Positions 1 through 9,976 of a stretch of DNA of 64,000 nt are shown piece by piece. Under the pieces are notes generated by a model that did no database searches, was not told the DNA's origin, and saw only the letters and a program-made list of their open reading frames with translations. The stretch spans positions 248,001 to 312,000 of the forward strand of contig NZ_BJML01000001.1 in the NCBI RefSeq assembly GCF_006539145.1, in the 5' to 3' direction. Position numbers and translations under genes: made by a program. Within the stretch, counting starts at the first letter, position 1, and each line of letters begins with the position of its first letter. Origin of the DNA: Microbacterium testaceum. Lineage in GTDB: Bacteria; Actinomycetota; Actinomycetes; Actinomycetales; Microbacteriaceae.

Positions 1-2
1 CC

Positions 3-155
3 GGGATGATGGGCCTCAACGTCGGCGTCGTCTCCAACGCCGCGGCCCCCTTCGGCGGCTGGAAGCAGTCGGGACTCGGCCGCGAGGGCGGCGACGAGGG
101 CATCCACGAGTACCTGCAGACGAAGTACACGCTGACGGCGAACCCCTACGCCTGA
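3..155 (+). CDS. Aldehyde dehydrogenase, succinate-semialdehyde type, C-terminal fragment
   Basis: Only the last 50 residues lie in the window; the gene begins upstream. The visible part carries the C-terminal aldehyde dehydrogenase block [16 protein letters not shown] followed by [10 protein letters not shown], the arrangement typical of NAD(P)-dependent succinate-semialdehyde dehydrogenases (GabD-like), which oxidise succinic semialdehyde to succinate. Catalytic Cys and Glu are outside the window, so substrate class is inferred from the tail alone; other class I aldehyde dehydrogenases remain possible. It converges on the AraC regulator, with a shared hairpin terminator between them. Confidence 0.7.
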   Translation, partial: GMMGLNVGVVSNAAAPFGGWKQSGLGREGGDEGIHEYLQTKYTLTANPYA

Positions 156-159
156 GCAC

Positions 160-209
160 CGGATGCCGCGATCCCGGCGCCCCGCGAGGGCCCGGGGTCG
201 TGGCATCCG
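160..209. terminator. Bidirectional hairpin terminator with GGATGCC/GGCATCC arms
   Basis: Arms 160-175 and 194-209 pair over 16 bp with two G-U pairs. It lies between two convergent genes and has no clear T-tract. Its outer arm is the heptamer reused in other terminators of the window. Confidence 0.7.
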
Positions 210-240
210 TCGTCCCGGGTGACGACCGCGGGTACCGGCG

Positions 241-1134
241 TCAGTGGCCGGCCGAGCGCACGGATGAAGGGGTCTGCGCGAACTCGCGCTTGAACGCGCG
301 GGTGAAGCCGTCGACATCAAGAAAACCGGTGCGCCGCGCGGCCTCGGCCACGCTCATCCCGCCGCCCAGCAGGGACCGGCTGCGACGCAACCGGCAGGAA
401 CGGATGAACGCCGCCGGGGATTCGCCGTCTGCGGCGAAGAGCTTCTGCAGCGTGCGAAGCGACAGGTGGAAGTGGGCGGCGATCCGCTCGGGGGTGAGAT
501 CGGGATCGACGCACTGCTCGTCGATCCAGAGACGTATGCCCTCGACGAGAAGGTGTGGATCGGTGGCGGGCGCGCCCGCGTCGCGGCCCTGGACGACCGC
601 GCGGAGCAGTCCGATGAGCGCATCGCCGATGGCTTCCGCCTCTTCGGCCGCCGGGCGCTGGATCGACGAGGCCAGCAGGGTGAGCGCGCGCAACTGCGCG
701 GAGTCGGGGATGTCGACCGCGGTCAGCCCGGCGAACGTGTGGCCCGCGCTGGTGAGCGTGCGGCGGGGCAATTGCAGCACCACCTCGCTCATCGAAGCGG
801 GAAATGACAGCGCGTACGGGGAGGCGGCGTCGTACATGACCGCCGATCCGGAGCCCAGTTCGGCCGTACGGCCGTGTTGACGGATCCATCCGCGTCCACG
901 ACGGTGCAGCGAGAGGAGCACGTCGTCGCGTGGCTGACGGCGAATGAGGTCCTGGTCTCGGTAGACCGTCGACGCCTCGCTCATGACGCGGGTCACCGTG
1001 ACGGCCGGGCCGAGCCTGACCTGAGCCAGGCTGGCGTGAAAGGCGGCCGCGGTCGCGCTCACGCGGAGGGGGACGAAGGCGCCACTGCACGCGCGCGTCC
1101 ACTCCGCGACGGAGGAGACAGCCACAGGTGACAT
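241..1134 (-). CDS. AraC-family transcriptional regulator
   Basis: 297 residues. The N-terminal half looks like the AraC-binding-like sensor domain (about residues 20-180). The C-terminal ~100 residues hold two helix-turn-helix units typical of AraC/XylS, with LTPERIAAHFHLSLRTLQKLF and MSVAEAARRTGFLDVDGFTRAFKREF recognisable as separate helices. An upstream in-frame ATG at 1350 would add 72 arginine-rich residues with no family likeness. I chose 1134 because a TACCAT hexamer sits 6 nt before it. It is divergent from the nitrilase/aldoxime dehydratase pair across a 214-bp spacer, the usual position for a pathway activator. The inducer is inferred to be an aldoxime or nitrile; this is not shown by sequence. 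Confidence 0.85.
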   Translation of the reverse strand: MSPVAVSSVAEWTRACSGAFVPLRVSATAAAFHASLAQVRLGPAVTVTRVMSEASTVYRDQDLIRRQPRDDVLLSLHRRGRGWIRQHGRTAELGSGSAVMYDAASPYALSFPASMSEVVLQLPRRTLTSAGHTFAGLTAVDIPDSAQLRALTLLASSIQRPAAEEAEAIGDALIGLLRAVVQGRDAGAPATDPHLLVEGIRLWIDEQCVDPDLTPERIAAHFHLSLRTLQKLFAADGESPAAFIRSCRLRRSRSLLGGGMSVAEAARRTGFLDVDGFTRAFKREFAQTPSSVRSAGH

Positions 1135-1140
1135 GCGGGG

Positions 1141-1146
1141 ATGGTA
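1141..1146 (-). promoter_or_regulatory. -10-like hexamer TACCAT, leaderless AraC gene
   Basis: Hexamer ends 6 nt before the ATG and no Shine-Dalgarno is visible, so the transcript probably starts at or next to the start codon. Confidence 0.5.
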
Positions 1147-1296
1147 CGCCTGGTTCCCCCTCGCCTGCCTGTCGATCGGGGATGCGGTCGGATATCGTGC
1201 GCGAATCGCCGGATGCCGTGACGTCCGTCGATGGGTGGTGCGTGCATCGCCGGACACCGTGCGCGCGAAGTCGGAGACGCGGGCACCCCTCCCTCC

Positions 1297-1302
1297 TAAC
1301 GT
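1297..1302 (+). promoter_or_regulatory. Possible -10 element TAACGT for the nitrilase operon
   Basis: It lies 46 nt before the nitrilase start in the divergent spacer. No convincing -35 box is seen, which would fit an activator-dependent promoter. Confidence 0.3.
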
Positions 1303-1348
1303 GTGGGCACCGCGGATCATCCGATGCCGCTCACCCGAAGGAGTCCTC

Positions 1349-2365
1349 ATGCCCGATTACCGCAAGAGCTTCCGCGCCGCCGCCGTGCAGGCCGAACCCG
1401 TCTGGAACGACCTGGACGGGGGCATCGACAAACTCGAGGCGTTCGCTCGCGACGCGCGCGACGGTGGCGCCGAGATCGTCGCCTTCCCCGAGGTCTGGCT
1501 GCCCGGATACCCCTGGTTCCTGTGGCTGGATTCGGTCGCCTGGCAGTCTCAATTCGTCGTGCCGTACGCCGCGAACTCCCTCGAGATCGGCAGCCCCGAG
1601 TGGCAGCGACTCGAATCGGTCGCCCGGTCCCTCGGCATTTCGCTCGCGTTCGGATTCAGCGAGCGCTCGGGCGGATCGCTCTACATGGGGCAGGCGGTGA
1701 TCGACGCGGACGGAAGAACCCTCAGCACGCGCCGCAAGCTCAAGCCGACCCACGTGGAACGAACGCAGTTCGGCGACGGTGACGGCTCCGACGTCGTGGT
1801 CGTCGACACGCCCGTCGGTCGCGTGGGTTCGCTCAATTGCTGGGAGCACCTGCAGCCGCTCACCAAGTACGCGATGTTCTCGCAAGACGAGCAGTTGCAC
1901 GTCGCCGCGTGGCCGAGCTTCTCGATCTTCGGCGGCGCCGTCAACGCCCTCGGGCCCGAGGTCAATGTCGGTGCGTCACGCCAGTACGCCGTCGAGGGGC
2001 AGACCTTCGTTCTCGCTCCGTGCGCGACCGTAGGACCAGCGGCGCAGGAGCTGTTCGCCGACACCGATGCCAAGCGCGCCATGCTGCCACTCGGCGGCGG
2101 ATACGCCCGGATCTTCGGTCCCGACGGAAGCTCGCTCGCCGACCCGCTCGCACCCGACGAGGAGGGCATCCTCTTCGCCGACATCGACTACTCCGCGATC
2201 CTCGCCGCCAAGAACGCCGCCGACCCCGTGGGACACTACTCTCGGCCGGACGTCTTCACCCTCCACCACCGCGACACGGGGCGGTTGCCCAAGGTCGCGG
2301 CATCCGCTCGTGACATCCCTGCTGCGGAGCCGGTCGTGGCAGACGACCTCGTCAGCGCGGAATGA
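1349..2365 (+). CDS. Nitrilase
   Basis: 338 residues, the normal nitrilase length. The carbon-nitrogen hydrolase triad is visible: Glu48 in FPEVWLPGYPW, Lys132 in RRKLKPTHVERT and nucleophile Cys164 in GSLNCWEHLQPL. This Cys context is that of true nitrilases (nitrile to carboxylic acid plus ammonia) rather than amidases or carbamoylases. An open frame extends further upstream, but the ATG at 1349 has a good Shine-Dalgarno (GAAGGAG at 1337-1343) and begins the family match. Its stop overlaps the aldoxime dehydratase start (ATGA), implying translational coupling. Together the two enzymes convert aldoximes through nitriles to acids. Confidence 0.93.
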   Translation: MPDYRKSFRAAAVQAEPVWNDLDGGIDKLEAFARDARDGGAEIVAFPEVWLPGYPWFLWLDSVAWQSQFVVPYAANSLEIGSPEWQRLESVARSLGISLAFGFSERSGGSLYMGQAVIDADGRTLSTRRKLKPTHVERTQFGDGDGSDVVVVDTPVGRVGSLNCWEHLQPLTKYAMFSQDEQLHVAAWPSFSIFGGAVNALGPEVNVGASRQYAVEGQTFVLAPCATVGPAAQELFADTDAKRAMLPLGGGYARIFGPDGSSLADPLAPDEEGILFADIDYSAILAAKNAADPVGHYSRPDVFTLHHRDTGRLPKVAASARDIPAAEPVVADDLVSAE

Positions 2366-3408
2366 CGTCGATGGGACTCGAGTCCTCGATCGCGCCGAAG
2401 CTTCGGCGCCCCGACCGCCGGCCGAAGCACACGCCCGGCTCGTATCAGCCTCCCTATCCCTCGTTCTCGGCGCGTTTCGGTGACGAGGTCGACGCCGTGG
2501 TGATGGCGTCGTTCGGGGTGCAGAGCCGGGACGCAGACGATCCTCGGGCCGCTGCCGCCCTGGGTGAGATGCGCGAGGCGCGCTCCGCGCACGACGGTCC
2601 CGGCTCCGTGCAACGCGCTCGCTACATCGACGCACAGGGATATACGACGACGATCGACACGGCGTATTGGAGCGACCCGCGCGCGTTCGAGCGCTGGTTC
2701 GCGTCCGTAGGCGCCGCGTGGCTCGACCCCGACCGCGTGGAGGACGGCGTGGGGCGCTTCCTCGAGCTCGTCACGCCCGACCTGGAGCGCTTCGAGACGA
2801 TCTTCTCCGCCTCCGACCGCCCCGAGGGTGTCGCCGAGGTGGGGACGGAGATGAGCGGGATGATCGAGGAGCACGCCTATTGGGGGTCGATGCGCGACCG
2901 CCTTCCGCTCGCGCAGACCGATCCGCTCTGGCCCTCGGGCGAGCTCGTCGTCACCGGATCTGGTCGGGTGCGGGACGTGCGTCTGCATGGCAACGCCTGC
3001 CTGATCCGATCGGGGCAGGACATCACCGACACCGGCGATCGTGAGCGCGATCTCTACCTGTCGACCGTCGAACCGCCGCTGCGGGCGGGGATGGATTTCC
3101 TCCGCGACGAGGGCGGATCCATCGGGTGCTACGACAATCGCTTCATGGTGGTCCTCGACGAGGACGATCAGCCCACCGACCGGACCTTCGGAATGAGTTG
3201 GTGGCGCGACATGGCGGCGCTGGAAGACTGGGCGGCCTCTCACCTGACCCACGTCGAGATCTTCGGAGCGGCGATGCGACATCTCTCGAGTTTCGGGCCG
3301 GAGACGCGCCTGCGGCTCTTCCACGAGGTGACCGTTCCGACCGACGTCCAGCAGCGATTCACCTACGTCGGTTGCCACGACGAGACGGGTCTGCTGCGCG
3401 CACGGTAG
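2362..3408 (+). CDS. Aldoxime dehydratase (haem-containing, phenylacetaldoxime dehydratase family)
   Basis: 348 residues, the usual Oxd length. It dehydrates aldoximes to nitriles with a haem b that binds substrate directly. Recognisable family blocks are the N-terminal proline-rich stretch, MIEEHAYWGSMRDRLP near 167-182, TFGMSWWRDMAALEDW near 275-290, SHLTHVEIF near 293-301 and RLFHEV near 318-323. His294 or His297 is a candidate haem ligand and His321 a candidate distal catalytic histidine; I cannot fix the numbering without an alignment. The start overlaps the nitrilase stop by 4 bp; a second ATG three codons later is possible. Linkage to a nitrilase is known in Bacillus OxB-1-type clusters. 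Confidence 0.9.
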   Translation: MTSMGLESSIAPKLRRPDRRPKHTPGSYQPPYPSFSARFGDEVDAVVMASFGVQSRDADDPRAAAALGEMREARSAHDGPGSVQRARYIDAQGYTTTIDTAYWSDPRAFERWFASVGAAWLDPDRVEDGVGRFLELVTPDLERFETIFSASDRPEGVAEVGTEMSGMIEEHAYWGSMRDRLPLAQTDPLWPSGELVVTGSGRVRDVRLHGNACLIRSGQDITDTGDRERDLYLSTVEPPLRAGMDFLRDEGGSIGCYDNRFMVVLDEDDQPTDRTFGMSWWRDMAALEDWAASHLTHVEIFGAAMRHLSSFGPETRLRLFHEVTVPTDVQQRFTYVGCHDETGLLRAR

Positions 3409-3415
3409 GGACGAT

Positions 3416-3463
3416 CGGATGCCACGACCCCGCGCTCCCCAGGCCCCGGGGCCGTGGCATCCG
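3416..3463. terminator. Hairpin terminator with GGATGCC arms
   Basis: An 11-bp perfect stem (3416-3426 with 3453-3463) is extended inside by CCCC/GGGG after one mismatch. It follows the aldoxime dehydratase. The rest of the 149-bp spacer to the convergent regulator shows nothing else clear. Confidence 0.7.
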
Positions 3464-3557
3464 TGCGTCCGTCCTCCTGCGCGAGTCGCCACGTTTTGTC
3501 GCTTGCGAGCCTCCCGAGGCGACCCATCTTGGCGCCTCACGCGTGTGATGCCCCCGG

Positions 3558-4997
3558 TCAGCCGTCCGCGTGGCGATCGAGGAACGAGAAGACCTCCGCG
3601 TCGTCGACGCCCGGGAACATCCCGCGGGGGAGCGGCGAGAACATGTACTGGTGCACGCGGGCGCTCGGCCAGGCCTTGCCCGACCAGCGCTCCGCGGCTT
3701 CGGTGTCGGGGCGGCGGCAGCACGACTCGTCGGGGCAGTGCGAGACGCCCCGCTTCGTGGTCTCGCGTCCGCGGAACCACCGAGCGTCGTCGAACGGCAC
3801 GCCCACGGTGATCGAGAAGTCGCCGCTCGAGGTCGTTCCCGTCTGGCTCGAGCACCAGTAGGTTCCGGCGGGAGTGTCGGTGTACTGGTAGTGCTCGGTG
3901 GTGCGGTTGTGCTCGTCGAAGGCGGACCGCGCCGAGAACTTCTTGCACACGATCTGCCCTTCCACCGAGCCGGTGACGTCGGTGGGCAGGGGGAGGTCGT
4001 CGTTCTCGTAGACGCGCGAGATCGCACCGTCGCCGTCGACGCGCATGAAGTGCAGGCGGATGCCGAGGTGCACGGTCATCAGGTTCGTCATGCGCATCGC
4101 GGCTGCTTCGTGGGTCACCCCGAACGCGTCGCGGAAGTCCTCGACGGCGAGGTTGCGGTCCTTCTTCGCCTGCGTGAGGAAGGCGACCGAGCTCGTCTCG
4201 GGCATGAGGCAGCAGGCGGCGTAGTAATTGATCTCGAGGCGCTGCTGCAGGAAGTCGGCGTAGTCGGTGGGCGGGCGGTGTCCGAGCAGACGGTGCGCCA
4301 TCGCTTGCAGAGCCATCGATCGCAGGCCGTGGCCGCCCGGGATTGACGCGGGAGGCAGGTAGATGCGCCCGTTCTCGAGATCGGTGACCGAGCGCGCCGA
4401 GTGCGGCAGGTCGCTGACGTAGATGAGTTCGAAGCCCAGCTGTTCCGCCATGATGCTCACCGTGCGGTGGGTGAGGGCGCCGGTCGAGTGCCCCGCGGCC
4501 TTGAGCTGCTTCTCGGCGAGACGTTCGATCTCGGGCAGGTGGTTCGACGTCTCCCGCATGCGCAGGCGCAGTTCGGTGTTGGCGCGGCGGGCTTCTTCGG
4601 GGCTGGCGATCGTCTCGCGCTCGCGCCGTTGCAATTCGCGGTGCAGGCCCAGCACGGCCTCGATCGTGTCGTCGCTCGTTCCCTTGGTCACTTTGACGGG
4701 AGGGATGCCGAGCTGCCGGAAGAACGGACTTGTCTGCGCCCGCTCCAGCTCGATCTCGAGGGCCGCCCGGCGGTTCGGGGGCTCCCGCGAGAGGAGCTCG
4801 GTGACCTCGGTCTCGGTGGCCCGCGCGATCTCCTGCAGGAGGGAGAGCTTCGGTTCGCGTTTGCCGTTCTCGATGAGGCTCAGCTGGCTGCCGGCGACGC
4901 CGACCATCGCACCGAGCTCGTCGAGGGTGTAGCCGCGCGCGAGTCGGTGGTGCCGGATGCGGTGCCCCAGGGTCGTGAGTTCGAACGACGATGCCAT
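3558..4997 (-). CDS. ramB: RamB-like regulator of acetate metabolism (XRE HTH + ImmA/IrrE-like domain)
   Basis: 479 residues. An XRE helix-turn-helix spans about 11-65 (GYTLDELGAMVGVAGSQLSLIENGKREP). A DUF955/IrrE-like central domain follows (about 180-300), then a cysteine-rich C-terminal domain containing SHCPDESCCRR. This is the architecture of RamB, which in Corynebacterium controls acetate and glyoxylate genes and gluconeogenic flux. The metallopeptidase motif is degenerate (MAHRLLGH, not HExxH), consistent with ligand sensing rather than proteolysis. It is divergent from pckG across 117 bp, so pckG and autoregulation are the obvious targets. The start at 4997 has both a TATGGT hexamer 6 nt upstream and an AAGGA, so initiation mode is ambiguous. 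Confidence 0.85.
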   Translation of the reverse strand: MASSFELTTLGHRIRHHRLARGYTLDELGAMVGVAGSQLSLIENGKREPKLSLLQEIARATETEVTELLSREPPNRRAALEIELERAQTSPFFRQLGIPPVKVTKGTSDDTIEAVLGLHRELQRRERETIASPEEARRANTELRLRMRETSNHLPEIERLAEKQLKAAGHSTGALTHRTVSIMAEQLGFELIYVSDLPHSARSVTDLENGRIYLPPASIPGGHGLRSMALQAMAHRLLGHRPPTDYADFLQQRLEINYYAACCLMPETSSVAFLTQAKKDRNLAVEDFRDAFGVTHEAAAMRMTNLMTVHLGIRLHFMRVDGDGAISRVYENDDLPLPTDVTGSVEGQIVCKKFSARSAFDEHNRTTEHYQYTDTPAGTYWCSSQTGTTSSGDFSITVGVPFDDARWFRGRETTKRGVSHCPDESCCRRPDTEAAERWSGKAWPSARVHQYMFSPLPRGMFPGVDDAEVFSFLDRHADG

Positions 4998-5003
4998 TCC
5001 TTG

Positions 5004-5009
5004 ACCATA
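5004..5009 (-). promoter_or_regulatory. -10-like hexamer TATGGT before ramB
   Basis: It ends 6 nt before the ATG, in the A+T-richer part of the ramB-pckG spacer. Confidence 0.45.
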
Positions 5010-5114
5010 TCGAAAGATCGTTGATTCTTACGGGCAAATTTCTCGGAAAGAAGTCGCTCGCGCGCCCAACATGGAGGAAGACCACCGATTTCGCTCTCAA
5101 CCGAGGAGAACGAC

Positions 5115-7007
5115 ATGGCACTCGCCGACATCTTCAACTCCACCCCGCGCACCGCCGCGCCCGTCACCCGTGCGGGCCGCGTGGCTCGCGCCGGCCACGG
5201 GGAACGCCCCGCCGTCGAAGGCCCCGGCCTCGCCGCCCTCACCGCGTGGGTCGACCAGGTCGCCGCCCTCACCCAGCCCGACCGCATCCACTGGGTCGAC
5301 GGCTCGGCCGCCGAGAACGACGCCCTGCTGCGCGAGATGGTCGACGAGGGCAAGCTCATCAAGCTCAACCCCGAGTGGCGTCCCGGTTCGTACCTCGCCC
5401 GCTCGCACCCCGGCGACGTCGCGCGCCTCGAGTCGCGCACGTACATCGCCTCGAACCGCGAAGAAGACGCTGGTCCCACGAACAACTGGATCGCCCCCGC
5501 CGAGATCCGCGAGACGCTGAACGGGGTCTTCGAGGGCTCGATGCGCGGCCGCACGATGTACGTCGTCCCCTTCTCCATGGGTGCCATCGGCGGACCCCTC
5601 AGCCACATCGGCGTGCAGATCACCGACAGTGCCTACGCGGTGGCATCCATCGGCGTCATGACCCGCGTCGGCACCGCGGTCACGCAGCAGATCGCGAACG
5701 GTGCACCCTGGGTCAAGACCGTGCACTCGGTCGGCGCGCCTCTCGCCCCCGGCCAGGCCGACGTCGCGTGGCCCTGCAACGATGAGAAGTACATCGTCCA
5801 CTTCCCCGACACGCTCGAGGTGTGGTCGTTCGGCTCGGGCTACGGCGGCAACGCGATCCTCGCGAAGAAGTGCTTCGCGCTGCGCATCGCGTCGGTCATC
5901 GGCCGCGACGAGGGCTGGCTCGCCGAGCACATGCTGCTCATCCGCGTCATCGACCCCGAGGGCAAGGCGTACCACGTGGCCGCCGCGTTCCCCTCGGCCT
6001 GTGGCAAGACGAATCTCGCGATGCTGCGGCCGACGATCCCCGGCTGGCGTGTCGAGACCCTCGGCGACGACATCACGTGGATCCGCCCCGGCGAGGACGG
6101 GCGTCTGTGGGCCATCAACCCCGAGGCCGGGTTCTTCGGGGTCGCACCCGGCACCGGCGAGTCGACCAACGTCACCGCGATCGAGACGCTGTGGGGAAAC
6201 ACGATCTTCACCAACGTCGCGCTCCGCCCCGACGGCGACGTCTGGTGGGAGGGGCTGACCGACGAGGCGCCCCCGCACCTCATCGACTGGGAGGGCAAGC
6301 CCTGGACGCCCGCGTCGGGCCGCCCCGCCGCGCACCCCAACTCGCGCTTCACCGTCGGAGCTGCACAGTGCCCGCAGATCGCCGAGGACTGGGAGGCCCC
6401 CGAGGGTGTGCCGCTCGATGTGATCCTCTTCGGCGGTCGCCGCGCCACCAACGTGCCGCTCGTGGTGGAGGCCACCGACTGGTCGCACGGCGTGTTCATC
6501 GGCTCGACCGTCTCGAGCGAGAAGACGGCGGCGCAGGAGGGCACGGTCGGCGAGCTCCGCCGCGACCCGTTCGCGATGCTGCCGTTCTGCGGGTACAACA
6601 TGGGCGACTACTTCGGTCACTGGCTGAAGGTCGGCCAGAAGCTCCGCTTCGACCGCGCGCCCCGGATCTTCCAGGTCAACTGGTTCCGCAAGGGCGACGA
6701 CGGCCGCTTCCTCTGGCCCGGATTCGGCGACAACGCCCGCGTGATCGACTGGATCATCCGTCGCGTCGACGGCCAGGTCGACGCGGTCGACAGCCCCATC
6801 GGTCGTCTGCCCCGGATCGAGGATCTCGAGCTGTCGGGCCTCGACCTCCCCGCCGCCGACCTCGAGGAGCTGTTCTCGATCGACCGCAGCTCGTGGCTCG
6901 CCGAGGCCGACCTGACCGAGGAGTTCTACGACACCTTCGGCTCGCACCTGCCGGCCGCCCTGCGCGCAGAGCTCGCCGCGCTGCGCTACCGCCTGCAGCG
7001 CTCCTGA
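5115..7007 (+). CDS. pckG: Phosphoenolpyruvate carboxykinase (GTP)
   Basis: 630 residues, about 610-630 being usual for the GTP-dependent family. It converts oxaloacetate plus GTP to PEP, the first committed step of gluconeogenesis. Visible motifs are [18 protein letters not shown], the metal/substrate block [17 protein letters not shown], the PEPCK P-loop [11 protein letters not shown] with Cys296 and Lys298, and NWFRKGDDG near the C-terminus. The ATG follows a GAGGAG at 5103-5108 with a 6-nt spacer. The divergent RamB-like gene suggests control by carbon source; the spacer has AAATTTGC on the minus strand (about 5035-5042), only a weak approximation of the corynebacterial RamB box. Confidence 0.95.
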   Translation: MALADIFNSTPRTAAPVTRAGRVARAGHGERPAVEGPGLAALTAWVDQVAALTQPDRIHWVDGSAAENDALLREMVDEGKLIKLNPEWRPGSYLARSHPGDVARLESRTYIASNREEDAGPTNNWIAPAEIRETLNGVFEGSMRGRTMYVVPFSMGAIGGPLSHIGVQITDSAYAVASIGVMTRVGTAVTQQIANGAPWVKTVHSVGAPLAPGQADVAWPCNDEKYIVHFPDTLEVWSFGSGYGGNAILAKKCFALRIASVIGRDEGWLAEHMLLIRVIDPEGKAYHVAAAFPSACGKTNLAMLRPTIPGWRVETLGDDITWIRPGEDGRLWAINPEAGFFGVAPGTGESTNVTAIETLWGNTIFTNVALRPDGDVWWEGLTDEAPPHLIDWEGKPWTPASGRPAAHPNSRFTVGAAQCPQIAEDWEAPEGVPLDVILFGGRRATNVPLVVEATDWSHGVFIGSTVSSEKTAAQEGTVGELRRDPFAMLPFCGYNMGDYFGHWLKVGQKLRFDRAPRIFQVNWFRKGDDGRFLWPGFGDNARVIDWIIRRVDGQVDAVDSPIGRLPRIEDLELSGLDLPAADLEELFSIDRSSWLAEADLTEEFYDTFGSHLPAALRAELAALRYRLQRS

Positions 7008-7053
7008 GACCGGCTCGCCCGCGCCCGTCTTGTGCGGACGGGTGAGCCCTCGA

Positions 7054-7096
7054 ATCGACGCCCCTCCCGTTCTTGGCGCGCGGGAGGGGCGTCGAT
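7054..7096. terminator. Strong bidirectional terminator after pckG
   Basis: A perfect 16-bp stem (7054-7069 with 7081-7096) around an 11-nt loop, located between the convergent pckG and lipoprotein genes. Confidence 0.85.
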
Positions 7097-7106
7097 GCGC
7101 GTGCGC

Positions 7107-7562
7107 TCAGGATCCGGTCGGCGACTGCTCCTTCTCGCCCGGGCTGTTCGGCGTCCAGCCGTACCAGCCGGCGTCCGTCGCGATCACCGACCACGCCCCG
7201 CACGCGAACACCCGGCTCGTCGCGTAGACGTCGGGCGCGTCGTCGAGGTGCACGGTCGGGGCGGACTGTCGCTCCACCTCGACGCAGGTCTTCGGGTCGA
7301 GCGCGGAGCCGCTCCGCGTCATCGCGGTGGCGACCTCGCCGTCGCGCTTGGTCTTCAGGACGATCGCGGTCGCATCGGCGGGCAGCCAGGGCACGGTGGT
7401 GTCGGCCCGGGCGGCGAGGTCGGCCGCGTCGGTGTACTCCGCCGTGACCTCCTGCGAGAAAGCCTCCTGGATGCCGGTGCACCCGGCCAGCGAGAGGGAG
7501 AGGGCTCCACCCGCGGCGACGGCGAGGGCGAGCAGGAGCGGTGAGGTGCGGTGCGATGTCAT
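7107..7562 (-). CDS. Small secreted lipoprotein of unknown function
   Basis: 151 residues. The N-terminus is a lipoprotein signal: a few polar residues, a hydrophobic run and lipobox LAGC with Cys28, so the mature protein is probably lipid-anchored on the outer face of the membrane. The mature part has no domain I recognise; two further cysteines in KTCVEV and VFACGAW could form a disulfide, and it ends in an acidic, Ser/Pro-rich tail. The frame is open far upstream across other genes, but the ATG at 7562 directly precedes the signal peptide and has CACGAT 6 nt before it. It is divergent from the MacB-like ABC operon; a shared role is possible but unproven. Confidence 0.8.
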   Translation of the reverse strand: MTSHRTSPLLLALAVAAGGALSLSLAGCTGIQEAFSQEVTAEYTDAADLAARADTTVPWLPADATAIVLKTKRDGEVATAMTRSGSALDPKTCVEVERQSAPTVHLDDAPDVYATSRVFACGAWSVIATDAGWYGWTPNSPGEKEQSPTGS

Positions 7563-7568
7563 GGGTCG

Positions 7569-7574
7569 ATCGTG
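7569..7574 (-). promoter_or_regulatory. -10-like hexamer CACGAT, lipoprotein gene
   Basis: It ends 6 nt before the ATG. It deviates from TANNNT at the first position and is one of the weaker members of the set. Confidence 0.3.
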
Positions 7575-7720
7575 ACCGGGCGGGGGGCTCGGGATCGTCG
7601 TCCCCGGGGATGATCCGGCATCCCTCGCGAGACGTATCCCCGCGGCAGCCGGCGCCGCGTCATCCTCCAGATGTACGACGGGGCGACGTGAGGTCGATGA
7701 CGCGGGCCGGGGGTGATTCG

Positions 7721-7726
7721 TAGCGT
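7721..7726 (+). promoter_or_regulatory. -10-like hexamer TAGCGT, leaderless ABC operon
   Basis: It ends 7 nt before the ATG at 7734 and helps decide that start over the GTG at 7713. Confidence 0.5.
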
Positions 7727-7733
7727 CGGAGAC

Positions 7734-8494
<761 letters not shown>

Positions 8495-8498
<4 letters not shown>

Positions 8499-9946
8499 GC
8501 GTCGTCGCCGAGCGGCCGGTCGGGGTGTCGCGCCCGCGCCGCCTGCCGCGCGCGGAACGCGGCCTGGGGGCATCGGTGCTCGTGGCCGCGATCTCGAGCG
8601 GCTTCGGTACGCTGCTCATCGCCGCGACGGGGTTCATCGGTGCGTGGCTGCTGGCCGCGCCGTACCTGGCGGGCCGCGAGAGCGTCGTCGCGGTCGTGGC
8701 GATCCTCAGCACGCTGCTGGTGGGCGTGGCGATGTTCGTCGCGGCGATCGTCACCACCAACACGTTCGCGACCATCGTCGCCGGGCGGACGCGGCAGATC
8801 GCTCTGATGCGCCTGATCGGGGCCTCGGCCCGATCGGAGCGGGCGCGCGTCGCTCGTCAGGGCCTCGTCGTGGGAGCCGTCGGTGCCGTCATCGGGCTGG
8901 GCGGCGGCACCGCGGCCGCGGCCGTGCTTCTGCCGGTGGCGCGTACGGTCTGGGGGATCGACGTAGGCTACGCGCTCGTCCAGCCGATGCTGGCCGCTCC
9001 CGCGGTGATCGTGACGCTCACGACGTGGGCCGCGGCCTGGGCGGGCTCGCGCCGGGTTCTCGAGGTGACCCCCCTGCAAGCGATCTCCGGGGCGACCGAA
9101 CGCAATCGGAACGAGGCCGTCGGCGGTCGCGGTCGTCGCATCGCCGCGGGGATCCTCTTCGTCGGCGGCACCCTGGTGCTCGCGGCGGGAATCACCCTGG
9201 GCCTGCTGTCCCCCCTCGGCGTGGTGGTGGCGTTCGTGGGCGGCATCTTCTCCTTCACGGGACTGAGCCTCGGTGCGGCGGTGATCATGCCGCCTCTGCT
9301 GCGAGTGACCGGGCGGTTGTTCGGGCGATCCGCCGAGGCGCGCTTGGCGGCCGAGAACGCCCTGCGTTACCCGGAGCGCTCGAGCCGTATGGCGATCGGG
9401 GTCGTGATGGGCGTCACCCTGGTGACGATGTTCGCGGTCGCCTCGCAGTCGGCCCGCGAGGTGCTCATCACCTCGGGCGGCGGCGAACCCCCGGAGGAAC
9501 TGCTGTCGCTCATGGACACCTTCGCCGCGATCATGATGTCGCTCGTGGCGGTGTCGGCGGTGATCGCCGCCGTCGGCCTGGTGAACCTGCTCACCCTCGG
9601 GGTGATCCAACGGCGCCGGGAACTCGGCCTGTTGCGCACCCTGGGGTTCGCCGCCCCGCAGATCCGCCGGATGGTCCTGCTCGAGGCGGCGCACCTCACC
9701 GTGACCTCGGTCGCGCTCGGTCTCGTGCTCGGCGTGGTCTACGGCTGGGCCGGGGCGCAGTCGCTGCTCGGCTCGATCGGCGTGCCGCCGCTGTTCTCGT
9801 CGCCCACGTTGATCCTGCCGAGCATCCCCTGGGTGACGGTTGCCATCGTCGCGCTGGCGACGGCGCTGCTCACCGCCGTCGCCGCCGTCACACCCACGCG
9901 CCTGGCCACCGCGGTGTCGCCGATCGACGCTCTCGCGGGCGACTGA
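8495..9946 (+). CDS. FtsX-like ABC transporter permease
   Basis: 483 residues. Two repeated membrane modules of the FtsX type are visible: an N-terminal helix then a three-helix bundle around residues 70-190, a linker containing EVTPLQAISGATERNRNEA, then a second bundle ending in the typical conserved end TPTRLATAVSPIDALAGD. The P-x-x-A-L motif (SPIDALAG) after the last helix is characteristic. It begins with a GTG overlapping the stop of the ATPase gene. Substrate unknown: antimicrobial peptide export or lipoprotein handling are both typical. It ends 30 bp from the convergent ABC exporter gene. Confidence 0.88.
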
Positions 9947-9976
9947 TCGGTGTGCCCCGGGTTCACGCGCCGTCGT

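Noticed and set aside
5035..5042. RamB box upstream of pckG
   Set aside because: AAATTTGC matches only part of the corynebacterial 13-bp consensus and could occur by chance in this A+T-rich spacer; not listed as a feature.
2236..5121. Very long minus-strand open frame of 961 codons over the aldoxime dehydratase, ramB and pckG upstream region
   Set aside because: Arg/Pro/His-rich translation with no family likeness, antisense or out of frame to well-supported genes; a normal artefact of 70% G+C DNA.
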